Shown: positions 1 to 10,547, numbered from the stretch's first letter. The stretch is DNA of 64,000 nucleotides from Clostridia bacterium (GCA_017524445.1 JAFXVP010000053.1:1-64000); one strand, 5' to 3'. Notes: generated by a model from the letters alone, not told the origin. Program-made: numbers and translations.

Positions 1-105
1 AGATCGATGATGACGGCGTACGCGAGCAACGCGACGGCGGTGAACGCGGCGACTGCGGTTTATCGCTACGCGATGGCGGCAAAGGCGTTGAAATACGGCA
101 ACTGA
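1..105 (+). CDS. C-terminal fragment of an unknown protein (5' truncated by window edge)
   Basis: Frame 1 is open from the first base to a TGA at 103-105 and gives 34 residues rich in Ala, ending in KALKYGN. The codon use matches the GC-rich neighbours, and a strong terminator follows 28 bases after the stop, so a real gene end is likely. No family can be recognised from so short a tail. Confidence 0.4.
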   Translation, partial: RSMMTAYASNATAVNAATAVYRYAMAAKALKYGN

Positions 106-133
106 TCGAAGTAAGAACAACACATAACCGACT

Positions 134-169
134 CCGGTGCGATCCCGAAAGGGACCGCACCGGTTTTTT
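134..169 (+). terminator. Rho-independent terminator
   Basis: A perfect-looking 13-bp stem (arms 134-146 and 151-163, one G-T pair) with a GAAA loop is followed by six T. It ends the truncated gene at the window start. Its core is nearly the same as the terminator at 10514-10547. Confidence 0.9.
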
Positions 170-244
170 ATGCAGAAAATTGCTTTATTTACTGCATACT
201 AAAATAATATATGAAATACGAGCCGAAATATGTTCAATTATTCC

Positions 245-273
245 TTGCAAAATATACACTTCTGCGGTACAAT
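245..273 (+). promoter_or_regulatory. Putative sigma-A promoter of the giant protease gene
   Basis: TTGCAA (245-250), a 17-bp spacer and TACAAT (268-273) lie in an AT-rich leader about 84 bases before the ATG at 357. The match is moderate; no experiment supports it. Confidence 0.45.
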
Positions 274-356
274 TATTTTTGGTATATTGTATCATGTACT
301 ATTTATGTCATAATAGTGCACGATGCTTGAAATCATGAAAGGGGAAACAAAGAAAG

Positions 357-3300
357 ATGTCAAAGATGAGAAGACTTCTTTCCGTGCTGATGGCGGCATT
401 CATGCTGCTCACGATGCCGCTTACGACCGGCATTTCGCGGGCGATCGCCGAAGGCACGAATGAATCGACGGAAACCGAGACGCCGTCCGAGGGCGTTGTC
501 CTCGAAACGGAGGATCTCGATCCCGCGACGCTCCACGTCCACAAGCTGGGCGAGGTCGAAGAGGAAGACCCGGACGAATTCGATCCGGAGGACCTCGAGC
601 CCATCGACCTCAACAAGATCGTCCGCGCCTCGATCTTTTTGGATGAGAAATCCACGATCGACGTGGGCTATTCCACGCAGGGCATTGCAAACAACAGCAG
701 TGCGACCGCGTACCGGAACAAGCTCAAACGGCAGCAGGAGACCATGCAGGCAACGATCGAATCCACGATCGGCCATGAGCTCAACGTCAAGTGGAATCTG
801 ACGCTGCTCGTGAACGCGTTCTCCGTCGAGATCCCCTATAAGGATATCGCACTGATCCGGCGCATCCCGGGCGTCAAGTCCGTCGAGCTGGAGAATATCT
901 ATGCTGCGCCCGAACCCGTCGACGGCGATCAGCCGATGACCGAAAACACGAGCTCCGGCATGGTCGGCGCGCAGGCGGCATGGGCGGACGGATACACCGG
1001 CGCGGGCAGCATCGTCGCGATCCTCGACACCGGCGTCGACACCACGCACCAGTCATTCAACGGCGACGCGTTCGATCACGCGATCACAGAGACCGGCAAG
1101 ACGATCGACCTTCTCGACCAGACCGATATCGCCGGCATGCAACTGAACGCAACAGGCACATACGTCAGCGCAAAGATCCCGTTTGCATACAACTATGCGG
1201 ATCATAATTCGAATTACGGCAACGACGTTGGTTATCAAAGCAACCACGGCTCGCACGTTGCCGGTATTGCGGCGGCAAACCGCTTCATCAAGAACGGTTC
1301 GAGCTATGACGATGCGCTGACGACGGTCCATGCGGTCGGCATGGCGCCGGACGCGCAGATCCTCGCCATGAAGGTCTTCGGTTCTTCCGGCGGCGCGGCG
1401 GAGTCCGATTACTTCGTCGCCATCGAGGACGCGATCGTGCTCGGCGCGGATTCGATCAACCTTTCGCTCGGTTCCGCGCAGCCCGGCTTTACCTATGCGG
1501 GCACCTATCAGGCGAAGCTGAACGAGATCGCGAGCGATTCGAGCATTCACCTCGTTCTTGCGATCGCGGCGAGCAACTCCGACGCGTTCGACGATCACAC
1601 CACGACCCCGCTGTATCAGGAAGACATCTATTTCCAGACCACGGGCTCCCCGGCAACCTATCTCGCGAGTCTTGCGACCGGCGCAGCATACAACACCGGC
1701 GTGACCGGCGCGCCGCTCGTGTTCAACGGCAACAACATTTTCTATACGGAAACAAGCTCTACCGGCGCGGCGATGTCGTCTATCGGCAGCGCAAACGGCA
1801 CATCCTATAACTTCGTGTATATCGACGGTGTCGGCAGCACGGCAGAGTATACTGCGGTCAACAGCGCGGTTTCCCTTTCCAATAAGATCGTGATTGTCAA
1901 CCGCGGCGAACTCTCCTTCTATGAAAAGGGCAATAACGCGGTCAGTTACAGCCCGAAAGCCGTAATCGTTGCCAACAACGAGGCGGGCACGATCAACATG
2001 TCTCTGGACGACTACACCGGCTCGTTCCCGATGGTTTCCATCACGCTTGCCGACGCGCAGATGATCAAGGCGGGCAGCACGAGCCATACGACCGGCGGCT
2101 ACACCTACTATACCGGTTCGATCTCGGTCAAGAGCGGTCTGGTTTCCGAGGTGCTGACCGCGCGTGAAGACGCCGAGATGGTTGGCTTCAGCTCCTGGGG
2201 CGTCACGGGTTCCATGGTCATGAAGCCGGAGATCGTCGCGCCGGGCGGCAATATCTATTCCGTCAACGGCTACGACAACAAGGAAACAACCGTACATAAC
2301 ACGTACGCCACGATGTCCGGTACCTCCATGGCGGCGCCGCACATCGCGGGTCTTTCGGCGATCGTGGCGGAATACCTCCGTGAAAACAATCTCTCTGACA
2401 CAAACGCTACGCTCTATAACACCGAGCTTGCGAATGATTACAGCATCCGCGCGATCATGCAGAGCTTACTGATGAGCACCGCGACGCCGATGAAGAACAA
2501 CAGCAAGTACGTCTCGATCCTGCAGCAGGGCGCAGGTCTTGCGGAGGTAAGCAAGGCAGTCGAAGCGAAGTCCGTTATCATGATGGACGACGCTTATCTC
2601 ACGACCGATACCGGCGCTACGGCGGACGGCAAGGTTAAGGTCGAGCTTGGCGACGATCCCGCAAGAACAGGCGCATACGAATACAGCTTCAACGTCTATA
2701 ACCTTTCCGGCGAAACGCTCGAGTACACGCTCGATACCAAGCTGTTCACACAGGCGATCGACGGCGATTACCTGTCCCATGAAACGGTCGATCTGCCGAC
2801 CGGCGGCGTCACCTACGATTGGGTTTCCGACTTCACGCCGGAAGGCCATGACGTCGACATGGACGGCGACACCGACGATCAGGACGCGCAGGCGATCCTC
2901 GATTACCTGACCGGCGAAAAGACCGCGGCGCAGGTGGATCTCACCGTTGCGGATCTTGACGAGGACGGCGCGATCACCTCGCACGACGCGCACGTGCTGC
3001 TGAACTGGCAGGCGGAAGCCGCGCCTGCGGGCTACGTGATCTCCGCGCACGGCAAGGCGACCGTCACGGTGCACATCAACTTGACTGCGGCGCAGAAGGC
3101 AGTCTTCGACGCAAGAGATTGCGGCGGTTACATCGAGGGCTTCACCTACGTGACCTGCACGACCGCCGACGTCGAAGGCGTCAGCTACGCGCATCAGCAC
3201 ACCATCCCGATCATCGGCTACTACGGCAGCTGGACCGATCCGGAGATGTTCGATACCAACTCCTATACGGAGAATCTCTACGGCAATACGCAGACGAATT

Positions 3301-6300
3301 ACTCGGGCAGTACTGCTGCGAATACGAACTACCTGCGCCTGAACATGGACGGCGCGACGGTGAAGTTCTCCGGCAACCCGTATATGGTCGAGAACAGCTT
3401 CCCGGAGGACCGCCTCGCGATCAACACCAATACGCTGATCGAGAGTGTCTGCTATAACCTGATCCGCCCCGCGGGCGGCACGGGCTTTGCGATCAGCAAA
3501 CTCGACAGCGACGGCAACGTCACAGACGTCTTGTACAGCACGGTTGCAGCGGCGGGAGAAGTCCTCGGCGCGTGGTATCATACGAATCAGGACGCGTGGC
3601 AGAATACCGCGTCGAAGCTTTACGGGATTAATAAGACCCTATCTGAATACAGCTCGCTGACGGAGGGCGACCGCGTACGTGTCGGCTTCTATGCGATCCC
3701 CGAGTATAACATAATGCAGCACAGCGGCAGCATGACCGCCGCGAATGCGGGCACGCTGACGGCGGACCTGTTCGAAACAATCCTGACCAGCAACGAACTC
3801 GGCAAGGGCGCGTTCGTGGGCTATGACTTCACGATCGACAACACGCCGCCGACAATCGAAGGTACGCCGACGCTGAACGGCAATACCCTTTCGATTACAG
3901 CAAGCGACAATCATGCGATCGCGTATATCGCTGTCCTGTCTCTGGACGGCGAGACCGTCTATGCAGAAGCAGCGCCGGGTACGGACAACTATACGATCAC
4001 GCTTGACGCATCCTCTGCGATCGCAAACGCGCCCGGCTACGTTGCGGCGTACGTCGGCGACTACGCAGGCAATGAAAAGGCGGTTGCGGTTCAGGTCAAC
4101 AATAATGCACATGTTGAAAAGACAGTTTATGTGTTGACGGATACGCTTGAAGCTAATCGTGATTACTTGATTGTCAACACCAATGTTGCCAATACTACCG
4201 GTTACGGTCTGACTTACACCACACCTACTAATACCGGCACTACAAACACTAGCGCTGTTCGTTATGCGGTTTCAATTAATACCGGTAATTCTGATACAAA
4301 CAATCAACCTTATATCGACAGTAGTGATGCTCCTGCAAATGGTATCTGGACTACGGCAACATATAATACAAGCTATTATACATTTGCAAATGTTAGTGGC
4401 TCCAGAACATGGTATGTTGGTAGAAGTAGTAATAACGGATTAACAATCAATACCAGTCCATCTGATCGTGCATGGTCTTACAGTAACCATTATTTGAAAT
4501 CTGGTACAAGCACTCGGTACTTGTATTATTCCGGATCTAATTTCACGATTGGAAGAACACAGACTGCTGTCTATCTGTACGTCAAGACAGAGATTAACTA
4601 CGATATCGATCCGTATGCAGTTGAATCCGTAACGGTTACGCCGAACACGCTTGATCTCTACAAGGGCAATACGGCGCAGCTCATTGCAAAGGTTCTGCCC
4701 CTGACGGTGCCGGACCGCTCGGTCACATGGTCCTCCACAAACAACAGTGTAGCGACGGTCGATCAAAACGGCAAGGTCACGGCAGTCTCAGCTGGTACGG
4801 CAACGATCCGCGCGACGGCCAACGCGGACGGTTCCAAGTATGGCGAGTGCGTAGTCAATGTTACGTCGATCAATAAGGAACTGAGCGCGGCGATCTGGGA
4901 TGCGGAGGGCGACGTCTACTTCTCATACTTCAATGCAAACAATCTGCCGAACTGGACAAAACGGCATAACACACCTACGACGGAGTATATCACTAGCGCG
5001 TTGATGGCAGATACCTCAAGTCTGTATGCATGTACGAATGATCTGAGTGTATCCAACATCTATACGGTCAACCGCACGAGCTACGCGCTCACGAAAGAAG
5101 GCGAGAATTACGTTGCGGCATTCGGCATGGCACCGGTCGGATCAAGCTTCGGCTCCGATTACTTTGTGTATGCGTTTGCAAAATACATCATCTTCGGCAA
5201 TCTGACCGAGGAGACGGACGCTGATCTCGGCACATACTGCGGCTTCCCGTACGGATTGGTTGATCTATCCGAAACGGACGTCGGCGACGCTTACGCGGTT
5301 GCGATCTGCATCAGAAACCGCAGCACAACAAGCGCCGGTTATTACTTCCTGGATGAAACCGGTAAGATCTGGCAGATTAACCAGACGTACAGCCAAAATT
5401 CCGGCATCAGCTTTGGGAGTCCGACGCTCGTCTATGATACCGGCGTTACCGCGGGTCTTCAGTACAATTCCATCTATTATGACGGAACGAACCTGTACTG
5501 GACGCACGTCGACGGCGAATATGCGCAGCTGTACATTCTTGCGAATGCAAATGTTGCTGCAAGCAGGAAGTTCTACAGTGCTGGTAATTTCGGCGAAAAC
5601 GTCTGGCCGGCAGCCGGTATGTATACAAACGGTTCCGTTGCGCCCGCGTCTGTCGGCGACGAGTATGAAGTCATGGGCGGCGAGGACCTCGGCGAGCTTG
5701 AACTGCAGATTCAGGCAACCCGCGAAGAGCTGATGACCGAGGATATCATGGCGCGCTTTGCGGCGGAAGCCGAGAGGATGAACGCCAAGATGTTCGAGAT
5801 GGCAGAGGAAGAGCCGGAAGCGGTCGACGAAGAGCCGATCGAGGAACCGGAAGAACCGATCGAGGAGCCGGAAGAACCGGTCGAAGAGCCGGAAGAACCG
5901 GGTGACGAAGAACCGATCGAAGAGCCGGAGGAGCCGGCTGATGAAGAATCGATCGAAGAGCCGGAAGAACCGGTTGAAGAACCCGAAGAGCCCGAAGACG
6001 GCGAGCACCGCGCGCATCTGCTGAACGCGGCGGCGGGCGTGAACACGAGCGGCACGGTTGCGTTCTCCGAGAGCGCGGCGGCCACGAACGGCCTGTTCGA
6101 GGTCAGCTATGACACGACCGAGCTCACCTGCACCGGCACGGCAAAGGGTACGGCGTCGAACCTGTTCGTCTCCGTCCATCTCGACGCCTCGACCGGCAAG
6201 ATCAAGGTCGCGTACGCCATGAAGGGCGAAAACGCGCTTGCGGCGAACACCACGATCGCAACGGCGGACTTCACCGCCTTGAAGTGCGACGAAAAGACCA

Positions 6301-9300
6301 TGACGGTCGCGACGAAGGAGCGCGGCGAGACCTATAACCTGACCGAAAGCGATACGGTCGCGGTCGACGGCCTCGGACACAACTGGGGCACGCCGACGTG
6401 GTCGTGGACCGGAAACGACGCGGACGGCTACACTGCGGCGACGGCGACCTTCGTCTGCACGCGCGACAGCAGCCACACCGAGACGGTCACAGCGACGGTA
6501 ACGAGCGCCGAAAACAACGCCTGCCAGATCGTCTACACCGCGACGGCAACGTTCGAAGGTCAGACCTATACCGAAACCAAGACGGTCGCGATCACCGCAT
6601 ACTATCTGATCGGTTCGATGACGAACTGGCAGGTCGATCCGGCATATCGCTTCACGCCGAACGGCAGCACCGAAGGCGAGTTCATCCTGAATACCACGCT
6701 CGCGGTCGGCGATCAGATCAAGGTCGTTCAGGCGACGGGTACGACCACGGGAACATGGTATCCCGCCGATTACGGCAATTACTATGTTGATTACGCGCAC
6801 TCCGGCAGCGTGAACGTCTACTTCCGTCCGGCAAGCAACGGCGATTGGTGGTCCTTCCACAGCGGCGGCTTCTTCTACATTTCGAAGCTGCACACCGTTA
6901 CGGTCGTCACGGACGGCAACGGCACGGCATCGATCAATCCGATGTCGCCCGATCTGTCCGCAACGGTTTACGTTACGGCAACGCCGAACGACGGATATCA
7001 TTACGATCATACCGAACTCTATAAGAAGACGGGTGCGGGCGAGAACGATCTCGAACCCATCACGCTCGACTGGAACGAAACGAACAAGACCTTCACGATG
7101 CCCGACTGCGACGTCGTGATCAAGGTCTACTTCGCGGCGCACACCTGGGGCGAGCCGACCTACGTCTGGGCGGCGGACAACAGCACGGTCACCGCGACGC
7201 GCGAATGCGACGGCTGCGATGCGACCGAGACGGAAACGGTCAGTACGACCTATGCGGTCACGACCGATCCGACCTGCGAAGGACTCGGCGTCGGCACTTA
7301 CACGGCAACGTTCACGAACAGCGCGTTCACGACGCAGACCAAGACGGTCGACATCGACCCGATCGGACATGACTGGGACACGCCGACGTATGTCTGGGAC
7401 GAGAACTACAACTGCACGGCAACGCGCGTCTGCAAGAATGACAGCACGCATACCGAGGTCGAAATGGCTCCGGGCATCGGTCAGACAACGACGCCGGCAA
7501 CGTGTGAAACGGACGGCGTGATGACCTACACCGCGACGTTTGCAAACGAAGCGTTTGCAGAACAGACCACAACGGCTGTGATCCCGGCGACGGGCCACGA
7601 CTGGCAGTTTGTCGACTTCACCTGGACCGGCGACGACGAGAACGGCTACACGGCGGCAGTCGCGAACTACGTCTGCACGCATGACGGCACGCATACCAAG
7701 ACGGAAACCGCAACGGTCACGAGCGTAACGACGCCTGCGACCTGTGAGACAGCAGGCAGCACCGTCTACACCGCGACCCAGGGCGAATATACCGACACCA
7801 AGACGGTGACGATCCCGGCAACCGGTCACGAATGGACATTCGTTGACTTCACGTGGACCGGAAACGATACCGACGGCTACACGGCGGCGGTTGCGAACTA
7901 CGTCTGCGCGCATGACAGCACGCATACCAAGACCGAAACCGCGACGGTTACGAGCACGACGACCGCGGCGACCTGCGAAGCGGCGGGCAGCACGGTCTAC
8001 ACCGCGACCGAAGGCGAGCATACCGACACCAAGACGGTCACGATCCCGGCGCTCGGCCACGACTGGCAGTTCGTCGACTTCACGTGGACCGGCGACGATA
8101 CGAACGGCTATACGGCGGCAGTCGCGAACTACGTCTGCACGCACGACGGCACGCATACCAAGACGGAAACCGCAACGGTCACGAGCACAACGACCGCAGC
8201 GACCTGCGAAGCGGCAGGGCAGACGGTCTACACCGCGACGGAGAACGGTCATACCGACACCAAGACGGTGACGATCCCGGCGCTCGGCCACGACTGGCAG
8301 TTCGTCGACTTCACGTGGACCGAGACCGAAACCGGCTGGACCGCGGTCGCAAACTACAAGTGCAACAACGATAACACGCATACCAAGACCGAAAACGCGA
8401 CGGTCACGAGCGTAACGACTGACGCAACCTGCGAAGCGGCGGGACAGATCGTCTACACCGCGACGGAGAACGGTCACACCGACACCAAGACGGTCACGAT
8501 CCCGGCGCTCGGCCACGACTGGCAGTTCGTCGACTTCACGTGGACCGGCGACGAAACGAACGGCTACACGGCGGCAGTCGCGAACTACGTCTGCGCGCAT
8601 GACGGCACGTACACCAAGACCGAGACCGCAACGGTCACGAGCGCAACGACCCCGGCAACCTGCGAAGCGGCGGGCGGCATAGTCTACACCGCAACTGAAG
8701 GCGAACATACCGATACCAAGACGGTGACGATCCCGGCAACCGGACACAACTGGGGCACGCCGACCTACACGTGGGCAGCGGACAACAGCACGGTCACCGC
8801 GACACGCGTTTGCGCAAACGATCCGACGCACGTTGAGACCGAAACGGTCAACACGTCCTATGAAGTGACGACAGCGCCGACCTTCACCACGGTCGGTGAG
8901 GGCGTCTACACCGCGACGTTCACGAACCCGGCGTTTACGGAGCAGACCAAGACGGTCGAGATCCCGAAGCTGACGGAGAGCGCAACGGTCGCGTACGTCG
9001 ACTTCCGCCACGGCAAGACGCTGCAGGTGTTCGTCGTGGAGATCAAGGACGGCGAAGACACGCAGACGCCTGCGTTCACGGCATTCGATCAGATCGGCAC
9101 ATACACCGACTGCCGCTATGATGAAGACGATATGTGGACAACGACGGTTGCGTCGACTGTCACGACCGATACGGTCTACGTGCTCAAGTGGATCAATGTC
9201 TACACGGTCACGTTCCTCGACGCGGAAGGCGCGGTCGCTAAGACCGTTTCCGTCGATGAGAACGGCACGATCCCAGCAAGCGAGATTCCGACGCCGATGA

Positions 9301-10487
9301 AGGAAGGTTACACGCTGACCGGTTGGGAAGAGGCAAATCTCACGTTCGACGTCACGCAGCCGATCACGCGGAACGTCACGCTGACGCCGGTCTACACGAT
9401 CAATACCTACACGGTGACCTTCGTGAACAACGGCGAGACCTATCTCGAGGTTACGGTGCAGCACGGCGCAACGATGGCGGCGCCCGAACAGCCGCAAAAC
9501 GGCAACAAGGTCTTTGACGGCTGGTTTGCCGACGGTGCGGAAGAGGCGTTCGACTTCGATACGCCGATCACCGGCGACCTGACGCTGACGGCACATTGGA
9601 GCGAGGAGGTTGTCAAGACCGGCACGCGCATCGTCTTTACGGACGGCGCGGTCCTGTACAACAACACCACCCCGTACGTGATCTGGAACGGCACAGCAGA
9701 GCCCGCGTTCAAGGTCGAGGGCGAAGACGGTGCGGATCTGACGGGCAGCGACTACACGTTCGAGTACCTCCGCAACAGCGAGCCCGGCACCGGCTACATC
9801 CGCGTCACGGTCACGAACGCGAATTATGACAGCCCGGCTGACAGATGGTTCAAGATTTATCTGCCGGCGAGCGCGTCGCTGACGGTTGAGAACATCAAGG
9901 CGGGTATCCAGCTCACCTGGGAACCGGTCGAAGGTGCCGCGGGCTACGTCATCTATCGCCGCGCGTGGAGCACCACGACGAACGGCTGGACGTCGTTCGA
10001 TCGCTGGAACAACGTGACCGAAACGACGTGGATCGACGGTTCCGACGCGAGCCACAAGGTCTATGCCGGTACGCGCTACCAGTACGGCGTCAAGGCGTAC
10101 TTTGCGGTGAAGACGGACGACGTTTCCGGTCAGGAGATCGGCGGCGCAATGGATAACTACAACCTCGGCGTCGTCAGCCCGCTGAAGACGACGGTCCGCA
10201 TCACGACCAGAACGCTGACGAGCGTGACCTCCGCAGACGGCAAACTCACTGTGAAGTGGTCCGGCTCGAAGGTGTTCACGGGTTACAAGGTCGAGATCGC
10301 GACGGACGCGAACTTCACGAACCTCGTCAAGGAAGATACGATCGCGAGCCCGACAACGTACTCGAAGGTGTATGAAGGACTGACGGTCGGTACGACCTAC
10401 TACGTCCGCATCCGTTCGTATCACGTGTTCAACGGAATGACGTATCACGGCGAATGGTCGAACGTGAAGAGCGCAGCGCTCAACTGA
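357..10487 (+). CDS. Giant secreted subtilisin-like (S8) multidomain surface protein
   Basis: Predicted secreted serine endopeptidase of 3376 residues. An N-terminal signal peptide (about 1-32) is followed by an S8 domain with Asp224 (in LDTGVD), His297 (in NHGSHVAG) and Ser657 (in GTSMAAPH); a PA-like insert lies between His and Ser (about 440-600), as in C5a-peptidase/lactocepin types. Then come an Fn3-like part with a dockerin-like double calcium loop (about 830-887), an Ig-like part, an AT-rich-coded segment (about 1250-1415), a Big2 domain (1420-1500), a Glu-Pro-rich linker (1820-1882), a cohesin-like domain (1888-2003), a carbohydrate-binding-like part (2082-2180), about nine 76-residue repeats each with two Cys (2005-2870), InlB-B-type repeats (2880-3080) and two Fn3 domains at the C terminus. 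There is no LPXTG motif or SLH domain, so anchoring is unclear. Start chosen at the ATG after GAAAGGGG and before the signal peptide. Substrate unknown. Confidence 0.9.
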   Translation: MSKMRRLLSVLMAAFMLLTMPLTTGISRAIAEGTNESTETETPSEGVVLETEDLDPATLHVHKLGEVEEEDPDEFDPEDLEPIDLNKIVRASIFLDEKSTIDVGYSTQGIANNSSATAYRNKLKRQQETMQATIESTIGHELNVKWNLTLLVNAFSVEIPYKDIALIRRIPGVKSVELENIYAAPEPVDGDQPMTENTSSGMVGAQAAWADGYTGAGSIVAILDTGVDTTHQSFNGDAFDHAITETGKTIDLLDQTDIAGMQLNATGTYVSAKIPFAYNYADHNSNYGNDVGYQSNHGSHVAGIAAANRFIKNGSSYDDALTTVHAVGMAPDAQILAMKVFGSSGGAAESDYFVAIEDAIVLGADSINLSLGSAQPGFTYAGTYQAKLNEIASDSSIHLVLAIAASNSDAFDDHTTTPLYQEDIYFQTTGSPATYLASLATGAAYNTGVTGAPLVFNGNNIFYTETSSTGAAMSSIGSANGTSYNFVYIDGVGSTAEYTAVNSAVSLSNKIVIVNRGELSFYEKGNNAVSYSPKAVIVANNEAGTINMSLDDYTGSFPMVSITLADAQMIKAGSTSHTTGGYTYYTGSISVKSGLVSEVLTAREDAEMVGFSSWGVTGSMVMKPEIVAPGGNIYSVNGYDNKETTVHNTYATMSGTSMAAPHIAGLSAIVAEYLRENNLSDTNATLYNTELANDYSIRAIMQSLLMSTATPMKNNSKYVSILQQGAGLAEVSKAVEAKSVIMMDDAYLTTDTGATADGKVKVELGDDPARTGAYEYSFNVYNLSGETLEYTLDTKLFTQAIDGDYLSHETVDLPTGGVTYDWVSDFTPEGHDVDMDGDTDDQDAQAILDYLTGEKTAAQVDLTVADLDEDGAITSHDAHVLLNWQAEAAPAGYVISAHGKATVTVHINLTAAQKAVFDARDCGGYIEGFTYVTCTTADVEGVSYAHQHTIPIIGYYGSWTDPEMFDTNSYTENLYGNTQTNYSGSTAANTNYLRLNMDGATVKFSGNPYMVENSFPEDRLAINTNTLIESVCYNLIRPAGGTGFAISKLDSDGNVTDVLYSTVAAAGEVLGAWYHTNQDAWQNTASKLYGINKTLSEYSSLTEGDRVRVGFYAIPEYNIMQHSGSMTAANAGTLTADLFETILTSNELGKGAFVGYDFTIDNTPPTIEGTPTLNGNTLSITASDNHAIAYIAVLSLDGETVYAEAAPGTDNYTITLDASSAIANAPGYVAAYVGDYAGNEKAVAVQVNNNAHVEKTVYVLTDTLEANRDYLIVNTNVANTTGYGLTYTTPTNTGTTNTSAVRYAVSINTGNSDTNNQPYIDSSDAPANGIWTTATYNTSYYTFANVSGSRTWYVGRSSNNGLTINTSPSDRAWSYSNHYLKSGTSTRYLYYSGSNFTIGRTQTAVYLYVKTEINYDIDPYAVESVTVTPNTLDLYKGNTAQLIAKVLPLTVPDRSVTWSSTNNSVATVDQNGKVTAVSAGTATIRATANADGSKYGECVVNVTSINKELSAAIWDAEGDVYFSYFNANNLPNWTKRHNTPTTEYITSALMADTSSLYACTNDLSVSNIYTVNRTSYALTKEGENYVAAFGMAPVGSSFGSDYFVYAFAKYIIFGNLTEETDADLGTYCGFPYGLVDLSETDVGDAYAVAICIRNRSTTSAGYYFLDETGKIWQINQTYSQNSGISFGSPTLVYDTGVTAGLQYNSIYYDGTNLYWTHVDGEYAQLYILANANVAASRKFYSAGNFGENVWPAAGMYTNGSVAPASVGDEYEVMGGEDLGELELQIQATREELMTEDIMARFAAEAERMNAKMFEMAEEEPEAVDEEPIEEPEEPIEEPEEPVEEPEEPGDEEPIEEPEEPADEESIEEPEEPVEEPEEPEDGEHRAHLLNAAAGVNTSGTVAFSESAAATNGLFEVSYDTTELTCTGTAKGTASNLFVSVHLDASTGKIKVAYAMKGENALAANTTIATADFTALKCDEKTMTVATKERGETYNLTESDTVAVDGLGHNWGTPTWSWTGNDADGYTAATATFVCTRDSSHTETVTATVTSAENNACQIVYTATATFEGQTYTETKTVAITAYYLIGSMTNWQVDPAYRFTPNGSTEGEFILNTTLAVGDQIKVVQATGTTTGTWYPADYGNYYVDYAHSGSVNVYFRPASNGDWWSFHSGGFFYISKLHTVTVVTDGNGTASINPMSPDLSATVYVTATPNDGYHYDHTELYKKTGAGENDLEPITLDWNETNKTFTMPDCDVVIKVYFAAHTWGEPTYVWAADNSTVTATRECDGCDATETETVSTTYAVTTDPTCEGLGVGTYTATFTNSAFTTQTKTVDIDPIGHDWDTPTYVWDENYNCTATRVCKNDSTHTEVEMAPGIGQTTTPATCETDGVMTYTATFANEAFAEQTTTAVIPATGHDWQFVDFTWTGDDENGYTAAVANYVCTHDGTHTKTETATVTSVTTPATCETAGSTVYTATQGEYTDTKTVTIPATGHEWTFVDFTWTGNDTDGYTAAVANYVCAHDSTHTKTETATVTSTTTAATCEAAGSTVYTATEGEHTDTKTVTIPALGHDWQFVDFTWTGDDTNGYTAAVANYVCTHDGTHTKTETATVTSTTTAATCEAAGQTVYTATENGHTDTKTVTIPALGHDWQFVDFTWTETETGWTAVANYKCNNDNTHTKTENATVTSVTTDATCEAAGQIVYTATENGHTDTKTVTIPALGHDWQFVDFTWTGDETNGYTAAVANYVCAHDGTYTKTETATVTSATTPATCEAAGGIVYTATEGEHTDTKTVTIPATGHNWGTPTYTWAADNSTVTATRVCANDPTHVETETVNTSYEVTTAPTFTTVGEGVYTATFTNPAFTEQTKTVEIPKLTESATVAYVDFRHGKTLQVFVVEIKDGEDTQTPAFTAFDQIGTYTDCRYDEDDMWTTTVASTVTTDTVYVLKWINVYTVTFLDAEGAVAKTVSVDENGTIPASEIPTPMKEGYTLTGWEEANLTFDVTQPITRNVTLTPVYTINTYTVTFVNNGETYLEVTVQHGATMAAPEQPQNGNKVFDGWFADGAEEAFDFDTPITGDLTLTAHWSEEVVKTGTRIVFTDGAVLYNNTTPYVIWNGTAEPAFKVEGEDGADLTGSDYTFEYLRNSEPGTGYIRVTVTNANYDSPADRWFKIYLPASASLTVENIKAGIQLTWEPVEGAAGYVIYRRAWSTTTNGWTSFDRWNNVTETTWIDGSDASHKVYAGTRYQYGVKAYFAVKTDDVSGQEIGGAMDNYNLGVVSPLKTTVRITTRTLTSVTSADGKLTVKWSGSKVFTGYKVEIATDANFTNLVKEDTIASPTTYSKVYEGLTVGTTYYVRIRSYHVFNGMTYHGEWSNVKSAALN
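6375..8960 (+). repeat. Coding tandem repeats of about 228 bp in the S8 protein
   Basis: Within the giant gene a module beginning GHDWQFVDFTWTG or a variant recurs. The closest copies start near 7595, 7825, 8055, 8285 and 8510; more divergent copies start near 6375, 7138, 7365 and 8740. Each copy holds a conserved YVC and an ATCE Cys and ends in KTVTIPA-type residues. It is a protein repeat, probably a stalk, not an intergenic element. Confidence 0.85.
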
Positions 10488-10513
10488 TTCGATTACAGCA
10501 ACCCCAAAATGCA

Positions 10514-10547
10514 AAACGGTGCGATCCCATAAGGGACCGCACCGTTT
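10514..10547 (+). terminator. Bidirectional terminator between converging genes
   Basis: A 15-bp stem (10514-10528 with 10533-10547) with an ATAA loop. A run of A precedes it and TTT closes it, so it can serve both the S8 gene (+) and the HAD gene (-). Confidence 0.85.

Noticed and set aside
7595..8740. Regular 228-bp repeats that could suggest a CRISPR-like array.
   Set aside because: The units are too long, in frame, and encode a conserved protein module with third-position variation; no spacers or cas genes exist.
5265..10514. A very long open frame on the minus strand (1749 codons) opposite the S8 gene.
   Set aside because: It is a by-product of GC-rich, biased codons of the true gene. 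The translation is Arg/Val/Asp-rich without domains, and has no start signals.
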